Source of the DNA: a virus
Virus record (IMG/VR): IMGVR_UViG_3300024353_000004
Span: 1 to 37,030 of that record
Direction: 5' to 3' (one strand)
DNA: 37,030 nucleotides
Part shown: piece by piece, positions 1 to 9,120 of the stretch
Position numbering within the stretch: position 1 is the stretch's first letter
Layout: the number at the start of each line of letters is the position of its first letter
Notes under the pieces: generated by a model
Told to the model about the DNA's origin: nothing
The model's database searches: none
What the model saw: the letters and a program-made list of their open reading frames with translations, nothing else
Position numbers and translations under genes: made by a program

Positions 1-935
1 AAAATCTGGGCGCGGGCAACAGCGAAGTTCTCCTCGGTGCCTGGGATAACCGTGTAAGTCTTGGTATTTAGGTTATGGGTGATCGTGTATAAACCAAGAC
101 TGGCTCTAAGCGACGTCCACCCTGTAGGAAGCCGCGCCTTCGTACCGTTCCCAAAAATCCGCCCATGAACCGTATTCCCGTCGTGCCGTGCGATTTTCGA
201 GTTGAAAGTGACGACACCGGTATCTGATACGGAGAGTCGTTCGGTGACTGTCGCGACTGTATCAGCCGTCCCCGACGGTGCGTTTAAAAAACGGATTCCG
301 CCTAATGCCGATTCGATAATCGTAGCGTTAGTGGTGCCACGGTACCGCCACGATGTGCCGTCGTACCACAAATTATTTACAATATAGGAAACTCCGGACG
401 ATCCTTCGACGATCGAATTTTGCGCGCCAACATCGACCCCGCGCCAGGTGGACGGCCACGCGGGCATTGCCTCCGGGCCAACTTTAAAAGTAGTGTTAAT
501 AGCCCCCCCATTCGCCCTCTCATACTTCGTCACAATCCAGTTACCCGCACCAAGGCTTCGTGCTTCGTAACGGTCATCGGGCGCCGTGGTGATGTTTGCA
601 GCCCCTGGCAAAATCAGCGAAGTTGCGTTATGGGTAAGCGTCAATATTCCAGTAAACCTACCCTTGCGATTAATCCCCTCGGCAATCGTACCGAAGCCAG
701 TAATCGTGGTTGTGCCCGATATATCGACGTTCTCAGACGCAGCCGCGCCGATAGCGGTGGATGTGGCAGAGGCGACAATAACTGTGGGGGCAGCAACAGT
801 GTTGGCGTGTAGCTGCGCAATGAAAGCGGCATGGGCGCGTTGGTAATCGTCCAGGCTGGCGGGTGATTCTGATCCGGCAGGGCTGTTGCTGGCTATCGTT
901 GTGGATAGCTCGGTAATGAGTGTGGGAACTGGCAT
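1..935 (-). CDS. Tail fibre / receptor-binding protein, N-terminal part (continues across the contig ends)
   Basis: The frame is open from ATG at 935 down to base 1 with no stop. It continues in phase at 36903 and ends at a TGA at 36807-36809, giving a 343-aa protein on the circular molecule. AAGGA lies 5 nt before the ATG. The protein is rich in Thr, Gly, Asn and Ala. It has a short helical N-terminus, then beta-rich stretches (ENVDISGTTTITGFG, RYEARSLGAGNWIVTKYERANG) of the kind seen in phage tail fibres and tip proteins, and a late segment FNSKIARHDGNTVHGRIF. It follows the ejection-protein genes and precedes the lysis genes in transcription order, where podoviruses often keep the fibre or spike. 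Role inferred: adsorption. Specificity unknown. Confidence 0.75.
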   Translation of the reverse strand, partial: MPVPTLITELSTTIASNSPAGSESPASLDDYQRAHAAFIAQLHANTVAAPTVIVASATSTAIGAAASENVDISGTTTITGFGTIAEGINRKGRFTGILTLTHNATSLILPGAANITTAPDDRYEARSLGAGNWIVTKYERANGGAINTTFKVGPEAMPAWPSTWRGVDVGAQNSIVEGSSGVSYIVNNLWYDGTSWRYRGTTNATIIESALGGIRFLNAPSGTADTVATVTERLSVSDTGVVTFNSKIARHDGNTVHGRIFGNGTKARLPTGWTSLRASLGLYTITHNLNTKTYTVIPGTEENFAVARAQI

Positions 936-1062
936 ATTTTTCCTTATTGCTCAAGCGCATGGTAAAATGCGCAATTGCGTATTTGGTGATGGAATGGTTG
1001 CTTTCGATCCTGTGTTTTTAGGTTATCTTGTCGCACTTTTCGTCCTAGCAGTCATTGATCGG
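936..1062. other. Intergenic spacer between ejection-protein and tail-fibre genes
   Basis: No convincing gene on either strand. It holds a perfect short inverted repeat, GCGCAT-loop-ATGCGC, at about 956-973, without a T-run on either side. A plus-strand hydrophobic reading (886-1071) has no ribosome site and overlaps the fibre start. Confidence 0.4.
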
Positions 1063-3153
1063 CTATTGTGAAAGTAGCCCGCCACTTGCCACCATGCCAG
1101 GCAGCAACAGGCCGTTCAGCAGCGGGGGGCGCGGCTCTATTTTGAGAAGCCCCGGCTGATAGTTTGCAGCCTGCCGTTGCCGCAACGAAACTTCGATGTT
1201 TTTCAGCGACGGCCCCGCCAGTGGGCCAACTACCGGGATTTTGTTCAATAAATCCATGCCTCTCCCAAGCAGCAGCGCCCCGCTGTTGGAATTATTCACA
1301 GCTGACCCAACAGGCTGTGACATCATTAAAGAAGCCACCCTGGCATTGGTATTGAGTGCGTGTAGTTCTTCGGGGGAGAAAATCAAAGCCAGCTTGTCTT
1401 TTCCTATGGCATTTAAAGCCCTATTAAACGCCGCCTGGCTGAATTTTCCGGTTTCGTCGGAAGCCCCACTAAGGGCTTTATCCTTTAGGTGGCCTAGAAT
1501 TGCCTCTTTTATAGGCGCTACGCCCTGCGGCCCGACTTGCTGCATCACATCCTTTGCTTCTTTGGCCGTGCCGCCGATGATGTAGCTTTGAGCTATCCGC
1601 ACAGGATCGCTTGTGCGCCCATCAGACAAAACCGACCGAACCAAAGGAGAAGAGTCTTCATAGCTATAAGCCGCGCGGGTTGCGCGTCTTGCTGCGTTTA
1701 CCGCGTCTATAGCCCCCGTGGCTGCGTCATCAACCCCACGCATATGCGATGCCACGCCCTGGTTTACTAGCGCGTTACCGCCAGCCTGAAAGCCTGCTGG
1801 CATTAAGTCCCCGTCGCGCATGACGCGAGCCGCCAAACTTGCCGCAGCTCCCTCATTGCCACCCCTCGCCGCTTCATTGGAAAGCATGGATTGCAGGTTC
1901 TTGTAAGCCTGTGGCGTGAATGGCTGCCCCATCTGAAACGCCTTTATGTAATTGCTGATCTTTGGGTTCATAAAGGGCATCAATCCCTCGCTATCCAAAG
2001 CTGCGTTAACGTCGCTCAGCACCCCCGCGCTGATGGGCTGTTTGTAGCCTGGGGATGCTTTAGCCGTATCCCACAAAGACTGCTCTGAGCCGCGCAACCC
2101 GGCCTGCTTGCCGAAGATGGAGCCTGTAACAGCTTCGCCAGCCCTCTGCACATCGCCACGGTTAGCCCCCAAGTCGTTCAGGTTCCGAATCATCTGCGCA
2201 TTATTGCGGTTCTGGATCATCGCCATACCATGCAACGAGTCATCCGCGCTGTTCGCCCCAACCTTGGCAAGATTCATTTCGCGGGTAATCTGTACCGGGT
2301 TCTGGCTAATCATCCCGCGTGTCGGCGTGGCACCAACGGTCTTGAAGTCGGCCAGCCGTGATACGGCCTGCGGGTCTAATTGCTTTCCAGTTTTTAGTGA
2401 TGCGGCGAGTTCGTCGCGCAGTTGGCGCTGCACTTGCCCCGGCAATTTGCTGTAATCTACGCCCGCCCTTCCAAGAGTTTCCGTTAATTTAATGTCAATT
2501 TGATGGGGGTTTAATGCGGGGGCCAAAATGCGCCGACCAGCGTTTGCCACGCCACTGGCTGCGCTCGGCGTAAGCCCTCCAGCCACGCCACCTAGTAGTG
2601 ATGCGCCAGCCTGCATCAAGCCATCGCCGCCCGCTTCGCGCGATGCCCCGCCAGCCAGCCCAGCGCCAGCAGCGGCCCCGAGTTGCTGCGTCGGGTTGGC
2701 CGCCATGCTGGCGAACACCTTCCCGGCCACGCCAGGGATTGCAGACGCAGCCTGCGCCCCGCGAAGCATCGCACCACCGCCAGTAACCAACCTGGACGCA
2801 TCACCGATTACCCGCTCGTTAGCGCCTTGCGGCCTTGGCAGACCCAGCCAGTCAGCCAGCGCCGACGCCTGCTCTCCGGTTGGCCTGACCTTAACCCCCG
2901 CGCTGCGCATCAGTGCGGCAACAGGCTCCGTGAATATTTGCGCCGTCTGCGCTGGCCCTTCCAGCGCATACCGGGCAGTTAAGCCCAATTGACGCGGAAG
3001 GCTGTTTATAGCCTTACCTGCCGTGACAGCAGCGGGCTTTTCTGCTGGCTTGATTGACATGAAGCTTGCCTTGATAGCGCCCTCCATGTCAGCGGCAGAC
3101 ATTCCGTCAGGGAATTCAATAATCTGGCCGTTAACCTCAACGTTTTGCGCCAT
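1063..3153 (-). CDS. Large internal virion / DNA-ejection protein (696 aa)
   Basis: A 696-aa protein, largely alpha-helical by composition and rich in Ala and Gly. It has two Gly/Ala hydrophobic stretches (about residues 130-200) and a hydrophobic C-terminus with LLNKIPVVGPLAG and LLPGMVASGGLLSQ. Podoviral ejection proteins that form the trans-envelope channel share this size, helical make-up and amphipathic Gly/Ala segments. It begins directly after the stop of the 426-aa gene upstream (3154), as the last of a tightly packed run of four such genes. The opening residues (VNGQIIEFPDGMSAADMEGAIK) resemble the small N-terminal module found in many phage ejection proteins. Family assignment rests on context and composition. 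Confidence 0.6.
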   Translation of the reverse strand: MAQNVEVNGQIIEFPDGMSAADMEGAIKASFMSIKPAEKPAAVTAGKAINSLPRQLGLTARYALEGPAQTAQIFTEPVAALMRSAGVKVRPTGEQASALADWLGLPRPQGANERVIGDASRLVTGGGAMLRGAQAASAIPGVAGKVFASMAANPTQQLGAAAGAGLAGGASREAGGDGLMQAGASLLGGVAGGLTPSAASGVANAGRRILAPALNPHQIDIKLTETLGRAGVDYSKLPGQVQRQLRDELAASLKTGKQLDPQAVSRLADFKTVGATPTRGMISQNPVQITREMNLAKVGANSADDSLHGMAMIQNRNNAQMIRNLNDLGANRGDVQRAGEAVTGSIFGKQAGLRGSEQSLWDTAKASPGYKQPISAGVLSDVNAALDSEGLMPFMNPKISNYIKAFQMGQPFTPQAYKNLQSMLSNEAARGGNEGAAASLAARVMRDGDLMPAGFQAGGNALVNQGVASHMRGVDDAATGAIDAVNAARRATRAAYSYEDSSPLVRSVLSDGRTSDPVRIAQSYIIGGTAKEAKDVMQQVGPQGVAPIKEAILGHLKDKALSGASDETGKFSQAAFNRALNAIGKDKLALIFSPEELHALNTNARVASLMMSQPVGSAVNNSNSGALLLGRGMDLLNKIPVVGPLAGPSLKNIEVSLRQRQAANYQPGLLKIEPRPPLLNGLLLPGMVASGGLLSQ

Positions 3154-4422
3154 TTATTTCACCTGCTCAAGTTTGCGGGTTTGCGGGTTCCACCGCATTG
3201 TTGCGGCTGGCGATTGCGCGCCTTCCAACCCTTTTATTTGCGCACGCTTTGTTTGAATAAACGACCGAAGAACGGCGTCCTTCTCTTCAGGAGATGCGTT
3301 TGGGTCGCCAAGAGTTGCCTTTAGAGAATCGCCTTCCTTTGCGGTGAATGCAGCACCAAAAGTTGACCGGAGCAAAGGCAGTATTTCGTTATCTACTTTT
3401 GAGATATATTCTTTCCTTGCAACAGACCCCTCGCCCGCGCTCATACCGAGCTGACGGCGTACTGCATCAACGCCCTGCCCGGTCATTGTGTAGGTGGCTT
3501 TCTTTCCGAGTGCACTTAAATCAGCCGCTACTTGCTCAAGCCCTGGCAGTGATGTTTTTAATTCTTTCAACTTAACTGTAGATTCACCCTTTGCTTGGCC
3601 TACTTCTTGATTTGACGCTTTAGAATAGGAAATTTCACCCTGCAAGCCTGGCGAATACTGCGCCCCCTGAATTTGCTTGCCGTTCATAGACACAGGCTTT
3701 ACTGTGTTCGTGTACGGGTTTACATTAAACGCATTGCCTTGCGCGTCAAATATTATCTGTCCACGTTGAGCGTCGGAGCTAGCGGGCGCGGGCTTCAAGC
3801 TGCGCTGATAATCCTGATATGGCACGTTTGGCACAATCGACCCATCATGGCCAAGCGAAAACGGCTGATTCGGGTTTTGCTCTTTTGGCGCGAAAGGCGC
3901 GGTGAAAATAGGCTGATTTGTGCGGCGGTCAAACACGGTTCCGCCCGGTGCGACATTTATTGGCGCGTCTTCTTTTTGCATTGCCTGCAACCATGCTGCG
4001 CCCTTTCCCGGGTCAACACCCATCAAGGCGCTACCGTAGCCCTGCGCGTCAAAGCTTGGCGGTGTAGCGGGGATGGGCGGCATGGGGCCAATATCACTAG
4101 GGATACCACCAGGCACCGCTGGTGCGCCAGGCCTGATGAAGTTTTGAGCAAGCGCAGCCACGCGATCCTCTCTTTCCCCTTCCTTGCTCCAACGATCCAT
4201 CTGCATCTTCTGGAACGCTTGCGCCTGCGCGTCCTTTATAGTCTGTGCATTACGATCCAGCGCATTACCGTAGCCCATGATGCCAGCCATGCCAGCCCGC
4301 CCGATGCTGTTCAGCGGTTGTCCACGGCTAGCCCCAGCCAGACCACCGAATACGGTAGCAAGCAAGCCTTGGCCCTCTGGTGTGGCGATAAAACCGAGCA
4401 ACCCTTTTTTATCGTCCGTCAT
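3154..4422 (-). CDS. Internal virion / ejection-type structural protein (422 aa)
   Basis: I chose the ATG at 4422 (MTDDKKG) because it overlaps the upstream stop as ATGA. An in-frame start at 4434 would lie inside the upstream gene. The N-terminus is a Gly-rich helical stretch (GLLATVFGGLAGASRG, then GMAGIMGYGNAL). The middle is Pro/Gln/Asn-rich and looks unstructured, and the C-terminal 150 residues look helical with many Lys/Glu. Position between a Gly/Ala-rich small protein and the 696-aa protein suggests a second ejection protein or chaperone of the internal core. No catalytic motif was seen. Confidence 0.5.
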   Translation of the reverse strand: MTDDKKGLLGFIATPEGQGLLATVFGGLAGASRGQPLNSIGRAGMAGIMGYGNALDRNAQTIKDAQAQAFQKMQMDRWSKEGEREDRVAALAQNFIRPGAPAVPGGIPSDIGPMPPIPATPPSFDAQGYGSALMGVDPGKGAAWLQAMQKEDAPINVAPGGTVFDRRTNQPIFTAPFAPKEQNPNQPFSLGHDGSIVPNVPYQDYQRSLKPAPASSDAQRGQIIFDAQGNAFNVNPYTNTVKPVSMNGKQIQGAQYSPGLQGEISYSKASNQEVGQAKGESTVKLKELKTSLPGLEQVAADLSALGKKATYTMTGQGVDAVRRQLGMSAGEGSVARKEYISKVDNEILPLLRSTFGAAFTAKEGDSLKATLGDPNASPEEKDAVLRSFIQTKRAQIKGLEGAQSPAATMRWNPQTRKLEQVK

Positions 4423-4880
4423 GACCGCCCCCACATCTGCATGCGCTGCATGCGTGCCTGCCTCGCTTGGTTTATTTGATCTTGCACGTCCTGTTGGCTG
4501 GCTTGGTAAATCTGTTCCACTGTTTGCGGTCCAGCGGGGTTGCCTTGACTCACTTGCGCTGGAGGGGCTTCTTGGCCGGGGAATAGGCTGTTTATTGCTC
4601 CGACTGCACCTGCCGCTTGCCCTGCACTCTTCAGACCGCTCATGACTTGTGCGCCACTATAGCCAGAGCCAAGCAATCCACCAGTAGCAGCGGGGGCAAC
4701 ACCAGCAGCTCCAGTTTCGCCAGTCGCGCCGAGTAATCCCCCCCCAGCTGCTCCGGCACCTGCTGCTCCAGCCGCTCCAGCACCAGTTGCTCCAGCCACC
4801 ACCGGAGCAGCTGCGCCAGCAGTCATGGCCGTCGCCCCTGCTGCCGCCGCCAATAACGCTAGCTTCTGCCATGGCGTCAT
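4419..4880 (-). CDS. Ala/Gly-rich small internal virion protein (153 aa)
   Basis: Starts MTPWQKLALLAAAAG, then about 90 residues made almost wholly of Ala, Gly, Thr and Val, ending in a Gln/Arg-rich helix (QDVQDQINQARQARMQRMQ). The start overlaps the upstream stop by 4 nt, and its own stop overlaps the next ATG. The hydrophobic Ala/Gly region could insert in a membrane, as proposed for small podoviral ejection proteins. Function inferred from neighbours only. Confidence 0.5.
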   Translation of the reverse strand: MTPWQKLALLAAAAGATAMTAGAAAPVVAGATGAGAAGAAGAGAAGGGLLGATGETGAAGVAPAATGGLLGSGYSGAQVMSGLKSAGQAAGAVGAINSLFPGQEAPPAQVSQGNPAGPQTVEQIYQASQQDVQDQINQARQARMQRMQMWGRS

Positions 4881-5635
4881 TTCCCACCTCCGGTAGACAC
4901 GGTATTCTTCGTTGGCTGTCCGCTAAGCAATCCGCCGAAAGCGCCCATCTGTTTGTAGGGCGCGTTCTGCTGATCTTGAAATTGCTGGTACGAGAAATCC
5001 TTCACCTGCTGCCCTTGGTCTTGCATCTGACCGCCCACCTTCATCAGCTGGCTTGCATCGGTGTAGGCCTGGTTCCCGTAGGTCGGCGCGATCTGTAGCG
5101 CGTTTAATTTATTTCCTGCGTTGATTTGTTGCGCCTGCATATCACGGTTCAACCCTGATTCAGCTAACTGCTGTTGCATGCCGTAATCCTGCATCCGCAT
5201 GTTGCTGGCAATCTCCCCCATCTGGCGAGCGCCGACCTCTTGGATGCCTGAATTGCCAAATGATCCACTGGTGGCGTTGATCTTCGCCAAATTGCCCGCT
5301 GTGCCGAGCTGGGCCTTTTCAATGGCGGATTCAAGGTATGGGTTTGCCCCGGCATAGGCGTTAGTGCCAGCCTTCACGCCCCCGCCATCGCCTAGCACGC
5401 CTTGAATAGTGCTGTTGGCCTGCCGCATCGTCGGGTCTCCGCCGATCGCGCGGTTTTGGATCATATCAAGTCCGGCGTTCTGCGTGGCGTTAAGCCCTTC
5501 GAACCGCTGACCTTGGTAGGGCTGAAACCCGGCATTGTTTACCCTACCTGCGGCTTGTGTGGCGTAGTCGATTATCGGCGAAAATCGCGGGTCAATCGAG
5601 CTTGTAGTGGTTCGTTCGCCGCCGCCGCCGCTCAT
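4877..5635 (-). CDS. Virion-associated helical protein, ejection module (252 aa)
   Basis: Gly-rich start (MSGGGGERTTTSS), then a Gln/Asn/Ala-rich helical body with segments such as YATQAAGRVNNAGFQPYQG and FGNSGIQEVGARQMGEIAS. Proteins of this size and make-up precede Ala/Gly-rich ejection proteins in many environmental podoviruses. First gene of the overlapping four-gene ejection block (5635 to 1063). No enzyme motif. Confidence 0.5.
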   Translation of the reverse strand: MSGGGGERTTTSSIDPRFSPIIDYATQAAGRVNNAGFQPYQGQRFEGLNATQNAGLDMIQNRAIGGDPTMRQANSTIQGVLGDGGGVKAGTNAYAGANPYLESAIEKAQLGTAGNLAKINATSGSFGNSGIQEVGARQMGEIASNMRMQDYGMQQQLAESGLNRDMQAQQINAGNKLNALQIAPTYGNQAYTDASQLMKVGGQMQDQGQQVKDFSYQQFQDQQNAPYKQMGAFGGLLSGQPTKNTVSTGGGK

Positions 5636-5662
5636 CTTGCTACCCCAGAGATTGTTTTCATA

Positions 5663-6082
5663 TTACGCCTCATAGTCAACCGAAACTTCCAAGATATTAT
5701 ACACTGGTTTAAAGCCGCAAAGTGAACGGTAAAGCCGTTCCTGCGCCGGGCCTGCCGCACACCTGACTTTTGAACACCCCAAGTCCCTTGCAAGCTGCTT
5801 TAAAGGCTCAAAAAAATATTGGAATCCGCCGTTGTGCGCCACTAAGTCGGTAACGAACAATACCCGCATGTTTGGCAGTTGATCTACTCGAATCACACCC
5901 CAGCCGCGTACTGCTTCACCGCCCCACATCCTCAGCAAGGTGCGTTCGCCACGGGACAGTATCATCTTGAGTTGAGACCCTGTTATCTCCCCACCGGACA
6001 CGTCACAAGCCTCTGATAGGCAGGAAGCGCCATCTGCCCATGCGCGGTCAATATGTATTGCTGGGACGGGTTGGAGTTCCAT
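5663..6082 (-). CDS. GNAT-fold-like virion-module protein (139 aa)
   Basis: The C-terminal half follows the pattern of phage GNAT-like proteins: beta strand RVLFVTDLVA, helix with FEPLKQLARDLGC, strand SKVRCAAGP, then QERLYRSLCGFKPV and a final strand ILEVSVDY. Proteins of this type sit between tail and ejection genes in several podoviruses and are thought to help morphogenesis rather than to be proven acetyltransferases. It starts one base after the upstream stop. The acetyl-CoA loop is not clearly conserved, so activity is uncertain. Confidence 0.5.
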   Translation of the reverse strand: MELQPVPAIHIDRAWADGASCLSEACDVSGGEITGSQLKMILSRGERTLLRMWGGEAVRGWGVIRVDQLPNMRVLFVTDLVAHNGGFQYFFEPLKQLARDLGCSKVRCAAGPAQERLYRSLCGFKPVYNILEVSVDYEA

Positions 6083-6733
6083 TTAAGTCCTGTAAAGTGT
6101 AATAGCCGTAGCTGAATCAATCCTTGCTTTCCATGTACCAGATACGTTGTTGATTATTGCTTTACCCGACAAAGTTATTCCCGTACCGGCGGCGAGAGTT
6201 ACATCAAATGCCGCTGTGTTGACGATGGTAAAGTCAAACCAAGTACCAACTTGGTAACGGGGCAAAGCAGCCACGATGTTAGCTACCGTGTCTGTCGTGA
6301 GAGTACGAGCCACGGTTGGTGTAATCGTAAAAATCCCGTTATCAACTAGCTGTGCGGCAGTGAGTGTTGCCGCCGCATCAGCCAAGGCAACGACAGATTT
6401 AATCTTCATATGTGACTGAGTTATTGCGCCGTCGGCGGTAGTCCATGTCTCAGTAGGAATGCGGCTTTCTACCCACGTTCCGGGCGTACCGGCAGCGACA
6501 CATCTCCAACCGCTAATCGCATATTTATTCGGCGCTGTCCCTAACTCTTCCGGTGCGGAATTGGTAACAAAATCCCCCCGCATCCATGTCCCCGTTGTTG
6601 GGGCAGATGTTGCAGCTTGGTAGCTGGCGGCAATCTTGCCCTCAGACAGCCCGTTGACCTGCTGTGCAATCTCCCGATACCATCTTGCCGTATCTGCATC
6701 GACGTTAGCGCGTGGCGTGATGTTTAGCTTCAT
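6083..6733 (-). CDS. Tail-associated beta-structured protein (216 aa)
   Basis: N-terminus MKLNITPRANVDADTARWYREI, then a helical linker and a Thr/Ala/Val-rich C-terminal half that looks like repeated beta strands (FTITPTVARTLTTDTVANI, WFDFTIVNTAAFDVTLAAG, GTWKARIDSATAITLYRT). This resembles the tail-fibre or adaptor modules that follow the tail hub in podoviruses. Its start overlaps the stop of the hub gene (ATGA). Exact role unknown. Confidence 0.5.
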   Translation of the reverse strand: MKLNITPRANVDADTARWYREIAQQVNGLSEGKIAASYQAATSAPTTGTWMRGDFVTNSAPEELGTAPNKYAISGWRCVAAGTPGTWVESRIPTETWTTADGAITQSHMKIKSVVALADAAATLTAAQLVDNGIFTITPTVARTLTTDTVANIVAALPRYQVGTWFDFTIVNTAAFDVTLAAGTGITLSGKAIINNVSGTWKARIDSATAITLYRT

Positions 6734-8187
6734 GCAACACCCATCGGTTTAAGAGTTGCAGCCATTGCCAACACCCGGACATCGCCCGTCATGTCGACGC
6801 GTGCCCGGTGAAAGCGTGCGGCCTGTAATACGTCAAACTTTCCATCGTTTAGTGTGTGTGTGCTGCCAACAGTAAGCCCAGCGCCCTCGGTCATTTTGCG
6901 GAATACCTGAGCCGTAGCGGTTGCAGGCGCATAACCAGGGGCGAACCTGATACGGATTTTGCTCAGTAGTGAAACCCCTTCATCATCGCCCATATCGCCC
7001 GTGGTGTAGCTGCTGGACGTTGATACACCTGTCAGCAATTTGAGCTGATGCGCAGTATCAAACACCGTCAAAGCACGTCCACCACTGAGCCATAATTGTG
7101 AATCAAACGAGTATGCTGATAACCCGTCAATCGTGGCACTGATACCGCTCAGGCCGTCAATCGTTGCCCCCGCGCTGATGTAATTCAGCACCGCCTGAAC
7201 ATTGATCGTTGCCAGTCCGAATTGCTTTGTTGCGAGGTGATAAACCATCGCAGAATCAAGCGTTGCCGAGTTCGTTGATGGATAGAAAATCCAGACTCGA
7301 TTCGTTTGACGGTCAAAAATGCACTGTATTTTATAGCGATAGGACGGGTTTGAGTTGGAATAGAACCACTCTCTAACCTGCCCCAATCCAATAGGAACGG
7401 GACGCGAGCCATCGAAGAGCCATAAATTATCCCGCCCTACAATGAAGTGAGCGCCGCCAATATCGGTAAAAGCGTCTTGACCGACACACCCAGCATCGCC
7501 GCCTGAAACCTGCGTCCAATCCCACACCGCCGGCGCACCGACAAACTGACCAAGGAAAATAGCCTTGTCCTTGTATGCAACGGCGTAATCACCCAGCTTC
7601 CCACCGGCGGTAATTTGCCCCGGTGCCGATACCAGCATACCCGTGGCACATTGAGCCGTGACGCTGGGCGTCCAGCTTGTTTCGTTAAACGTGGCACTGC
7701 ACCACCAGCGATTTTGGGATACGCCATAGGTCGCGTCGGAAGTATTCAGCGCCATGACAAACGAGCCGATACTAAACACAATCTTGGCCTTTGGAGCCGT
7801 GGCAATGTCTGCAAACGCGCCCGATGTACTACGCTGCATGGTGTCGGACAGGTTCGAGGCGATTGTGGCATTGCCGAATTGGGTGTAGCTCCAGCGCGTA
7901 TCAACGCCACCGGTGTAATTTTCCCCCCTCGTTACGTCCGTCCATACTCCACCAGACAGCTCATAGAGCTTAGTGGCCGTGCCTGCAAGGATGCGCCGTG
8001 TATCGTCCAGCTTAGTTACCACCACCGCACCGACACACGCAGCAGCAAGAGCCGGGGTTGATGCAGGAGTCAAGCCAGAGGGCGCACCCGCCATGCCCGT
8101 TTCGTATGGGATGAAGTTCACGCAGGCGGTAATGACGCCCGGTGTCGTTGGGTCTTGATCCGGAAGGAAACCGAGCAGCTTATCCAT
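6730..8187 (-). CDS. Tail hub / packaged-DNA stabilisation protein, P22 gp10-like (485 aa)
   Basis: Starts MDKLLGFLPDQDPTTPGVI, the usual opening of this family, in which a short tail-hub subunit binds below the head-tail adaptor. Repeating strands with GG and W/Y turns (YELSGGVWTDVTRG, NRWWCSATFNETSWTP, AVWDWTQVSGGDAG, NLWLFDGSRPVPIG) fit a beta-propeller. A C-terminal domain contains FRKMTEGAGLTVGSTHTLNDG. The gene lies between the gp4-like adaptor gene and tail genes, as expected. Length is close to that of P22 gp10. Confidence 0.7.
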   Translation of the reverse strand: MDKLLGFLPDQDPTTPGVITACVNFIPYETGMAGAPSGLTPASTPALAAACVGAVVVTKLDDTRRILAGTATKLYELSGGVWTDVTRGENYTGGVDTRWSYTQFGNATIASNLSDTMQRSTSGAFADIATAPKAKIVFSIGSFVMALNTSDATYGVSQNRWWCSATFNETSWTPSVTAQCATGMLVSAPGQITAGGKLGDYAVAYKDKAIFLGQFVGAPAVWDWTQVSGGDAGCVGQDAFTDIGGAHFIVGRDNLWLFDGSRPVPIGLGQVREWFYSNSNPSYRYKIQCIFDRQTNRVWIFYPSTNSATLDSAMVYHLATKQFGLATINVQAVLNYISAGATIDGLSGISATIDGLSAYSFDSQLWLSGGRALTVFDTAHQLKLLTGVSTSSSYTTGDMGDDEGVSLLSKIRIRFAPGYAPATATAQVFRKMTEGAGLTVGSTHTLNDGKFDVLQAARFHRARVDMTGDVRVLAMAATLKPMGVA

Positions 8188-8205
8188 TTTTAAATATCCA
8201 GCTTA

Positions 8206-8802
8206 TCAACGACGCGGGCGAATTTGCAAGGAGCCTGAGGATGGCTGTCCACGGCGCTCAGCGAAGCGCCTGGCGGACTCCAGCGCCAGCATGACGGCCT
8301 GCGACAAGGCGCTGATCTCCCCCGCGTCTCTGATATACCGTGCGGCCTCAAGACAGGATGCGTAGAGATACAGTTCGCTGGCATTATCCAGAATCCAATT
8401 AGTCGCCACCGTCCCCGACAAGGGCGGAATCTTGGGAGTGTAGAAAAGCGTGTAAGCCTGATCAGCACCCGCGCCGATGATGCGGATTTGATTCTTTTCA
8501 AGTGAGTAGTATTGAGGGTGAGTGTTCACCGTGGACGGCACATCGGCCACGGCCATGTAGTCAAGGTTTGTAGTCCATGACCCATGTGATACGGTGATCT
8601 TCGCCACCGCTGCGAAGTCAGTCGGCAATGTGCCATAACCCCCCGCAATCGTTGTGCCAGCAACCGAGACTTGTAGCTCCTGGACGTTCAGTTCCCGGAA
8701 CAGATATGACTCAGCCAGTTCGATAAAGCCGGGTATCTGAGCCGTCAGGTTGTCGCGGTGCAGGTAGTCCGCTATCCCAGATTTTAGCGTGGTGTAGTTC
8801 AT
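8206..8802 (-). CDS. Head-tail adaptor protein (198 aa, gp4/SU10-adaptor-like)
   Basis: Starts MNYTTLKSGIADYLHRDNLT, followed by a helix with PGFIELAESYLFRELNV and then strands including YGTLPTDFAAVAKITV and QIRIIGAGADQAYTLFYT. The C-terminal helices contain ASELYLYASCLEAARYI. This is the usual pattern of podoviral adaptor proteins that extend the portal: an N-terminal helical hairpin, then a beta core with GxxLPxDF. It lies just before the tail hub gene and overlaps the upstream stop by 4 nt. Confidence 0.65.
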   Translation of the reverse strand: MNYTTLKSGIADYLHRDNLTAQIPGFIELAESYLFRELNVQELQVSVAGTTIAGGYGTLPTDFAAVAKITVSHGSWTTNLDYMAVADVPSTVNTHPQYYSLEKNQIRIIGAGADQAYTLFYTPKIPPLSGTVATNWILDNASELYLYASCLEAARYIRDAGEISALSQAVMLALESARRFAERRGQPSSGSLQIRPRR

Positions 8803-9119
8803 CGCTTCAGGAACTTGTCAAAAGTGACCATCTTGGGATTAGCTTTGAGCCATAGCAGCATTTGGAGTTTGCGCTCTTCTGCGCCTTGGTAGGTTTGATT
8901 GATGCGCGTCACCTCAGCCATCGGCACAATGCCGACGAAGTGCCCATCCCCCCAACGATCCCCGGCGGTCGAGCTACGCGCTGCCGCTGCATATTCCAGC
9001 ATTGGTTCGGCGTCATAGGTCAGCTTCGTGATGGCCTGGTCGCCTTCGAGAATTATCTCTCGCCGGATGCCGAAGCCATTGACGCCTTCGTCTATCGTTA
9101 CGCTGGAATCAAGCACCAT
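8799..9119 (-). CDS. Small virion-module protein (106 aa)
   Basis: I chose ATG 9119 (MVLDSSVTIDEG), one base past the upstream TGA at 9121-9123. The longer reading to 9182 would overlap the neighbour. The protein has ILEGDQAITKLTYDAEPMLEYAAAAR, then GDRWGDGHFVGIVPMAE, and a helical basic end MLLWLKANPKMVTFDKFLKR. Length and place suggest a head-completion or tail-assembly factor. Not recognised by family. Confidence 0.55.
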   Translation of the reverse strand: MVLDSSVTIDEGVNGFGIRREIILEGDQAITKLTYDAEPMLEYAAAARSSTAGDRWGDGHFVGIVPMAEVTRINQTYQGAEERKLQMLLWLKANPKMVTFDKFLKR

Positions 9120-9120
9120 G

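Noticed and set aside
1-127. Terminal repeats as phage packaging ends (cos or direct terminal repeats)
   Set aside because: Length 127 is a usual assembler overlap, and a gene reads through the join; nothing marks a cut site.
886-1071. 61-aa plus-strand hydrophobic ORF
   Set aside because: It overlaps the tail-fibre start on the other strand, has no ribosome site, and would be alone on its strand here.
3673-4479. 268-aa plus-strand ORF
   Set aside because: Antisense to the 422-aa ejection gene, Arg/His/Cys-rich with no domain pattern.
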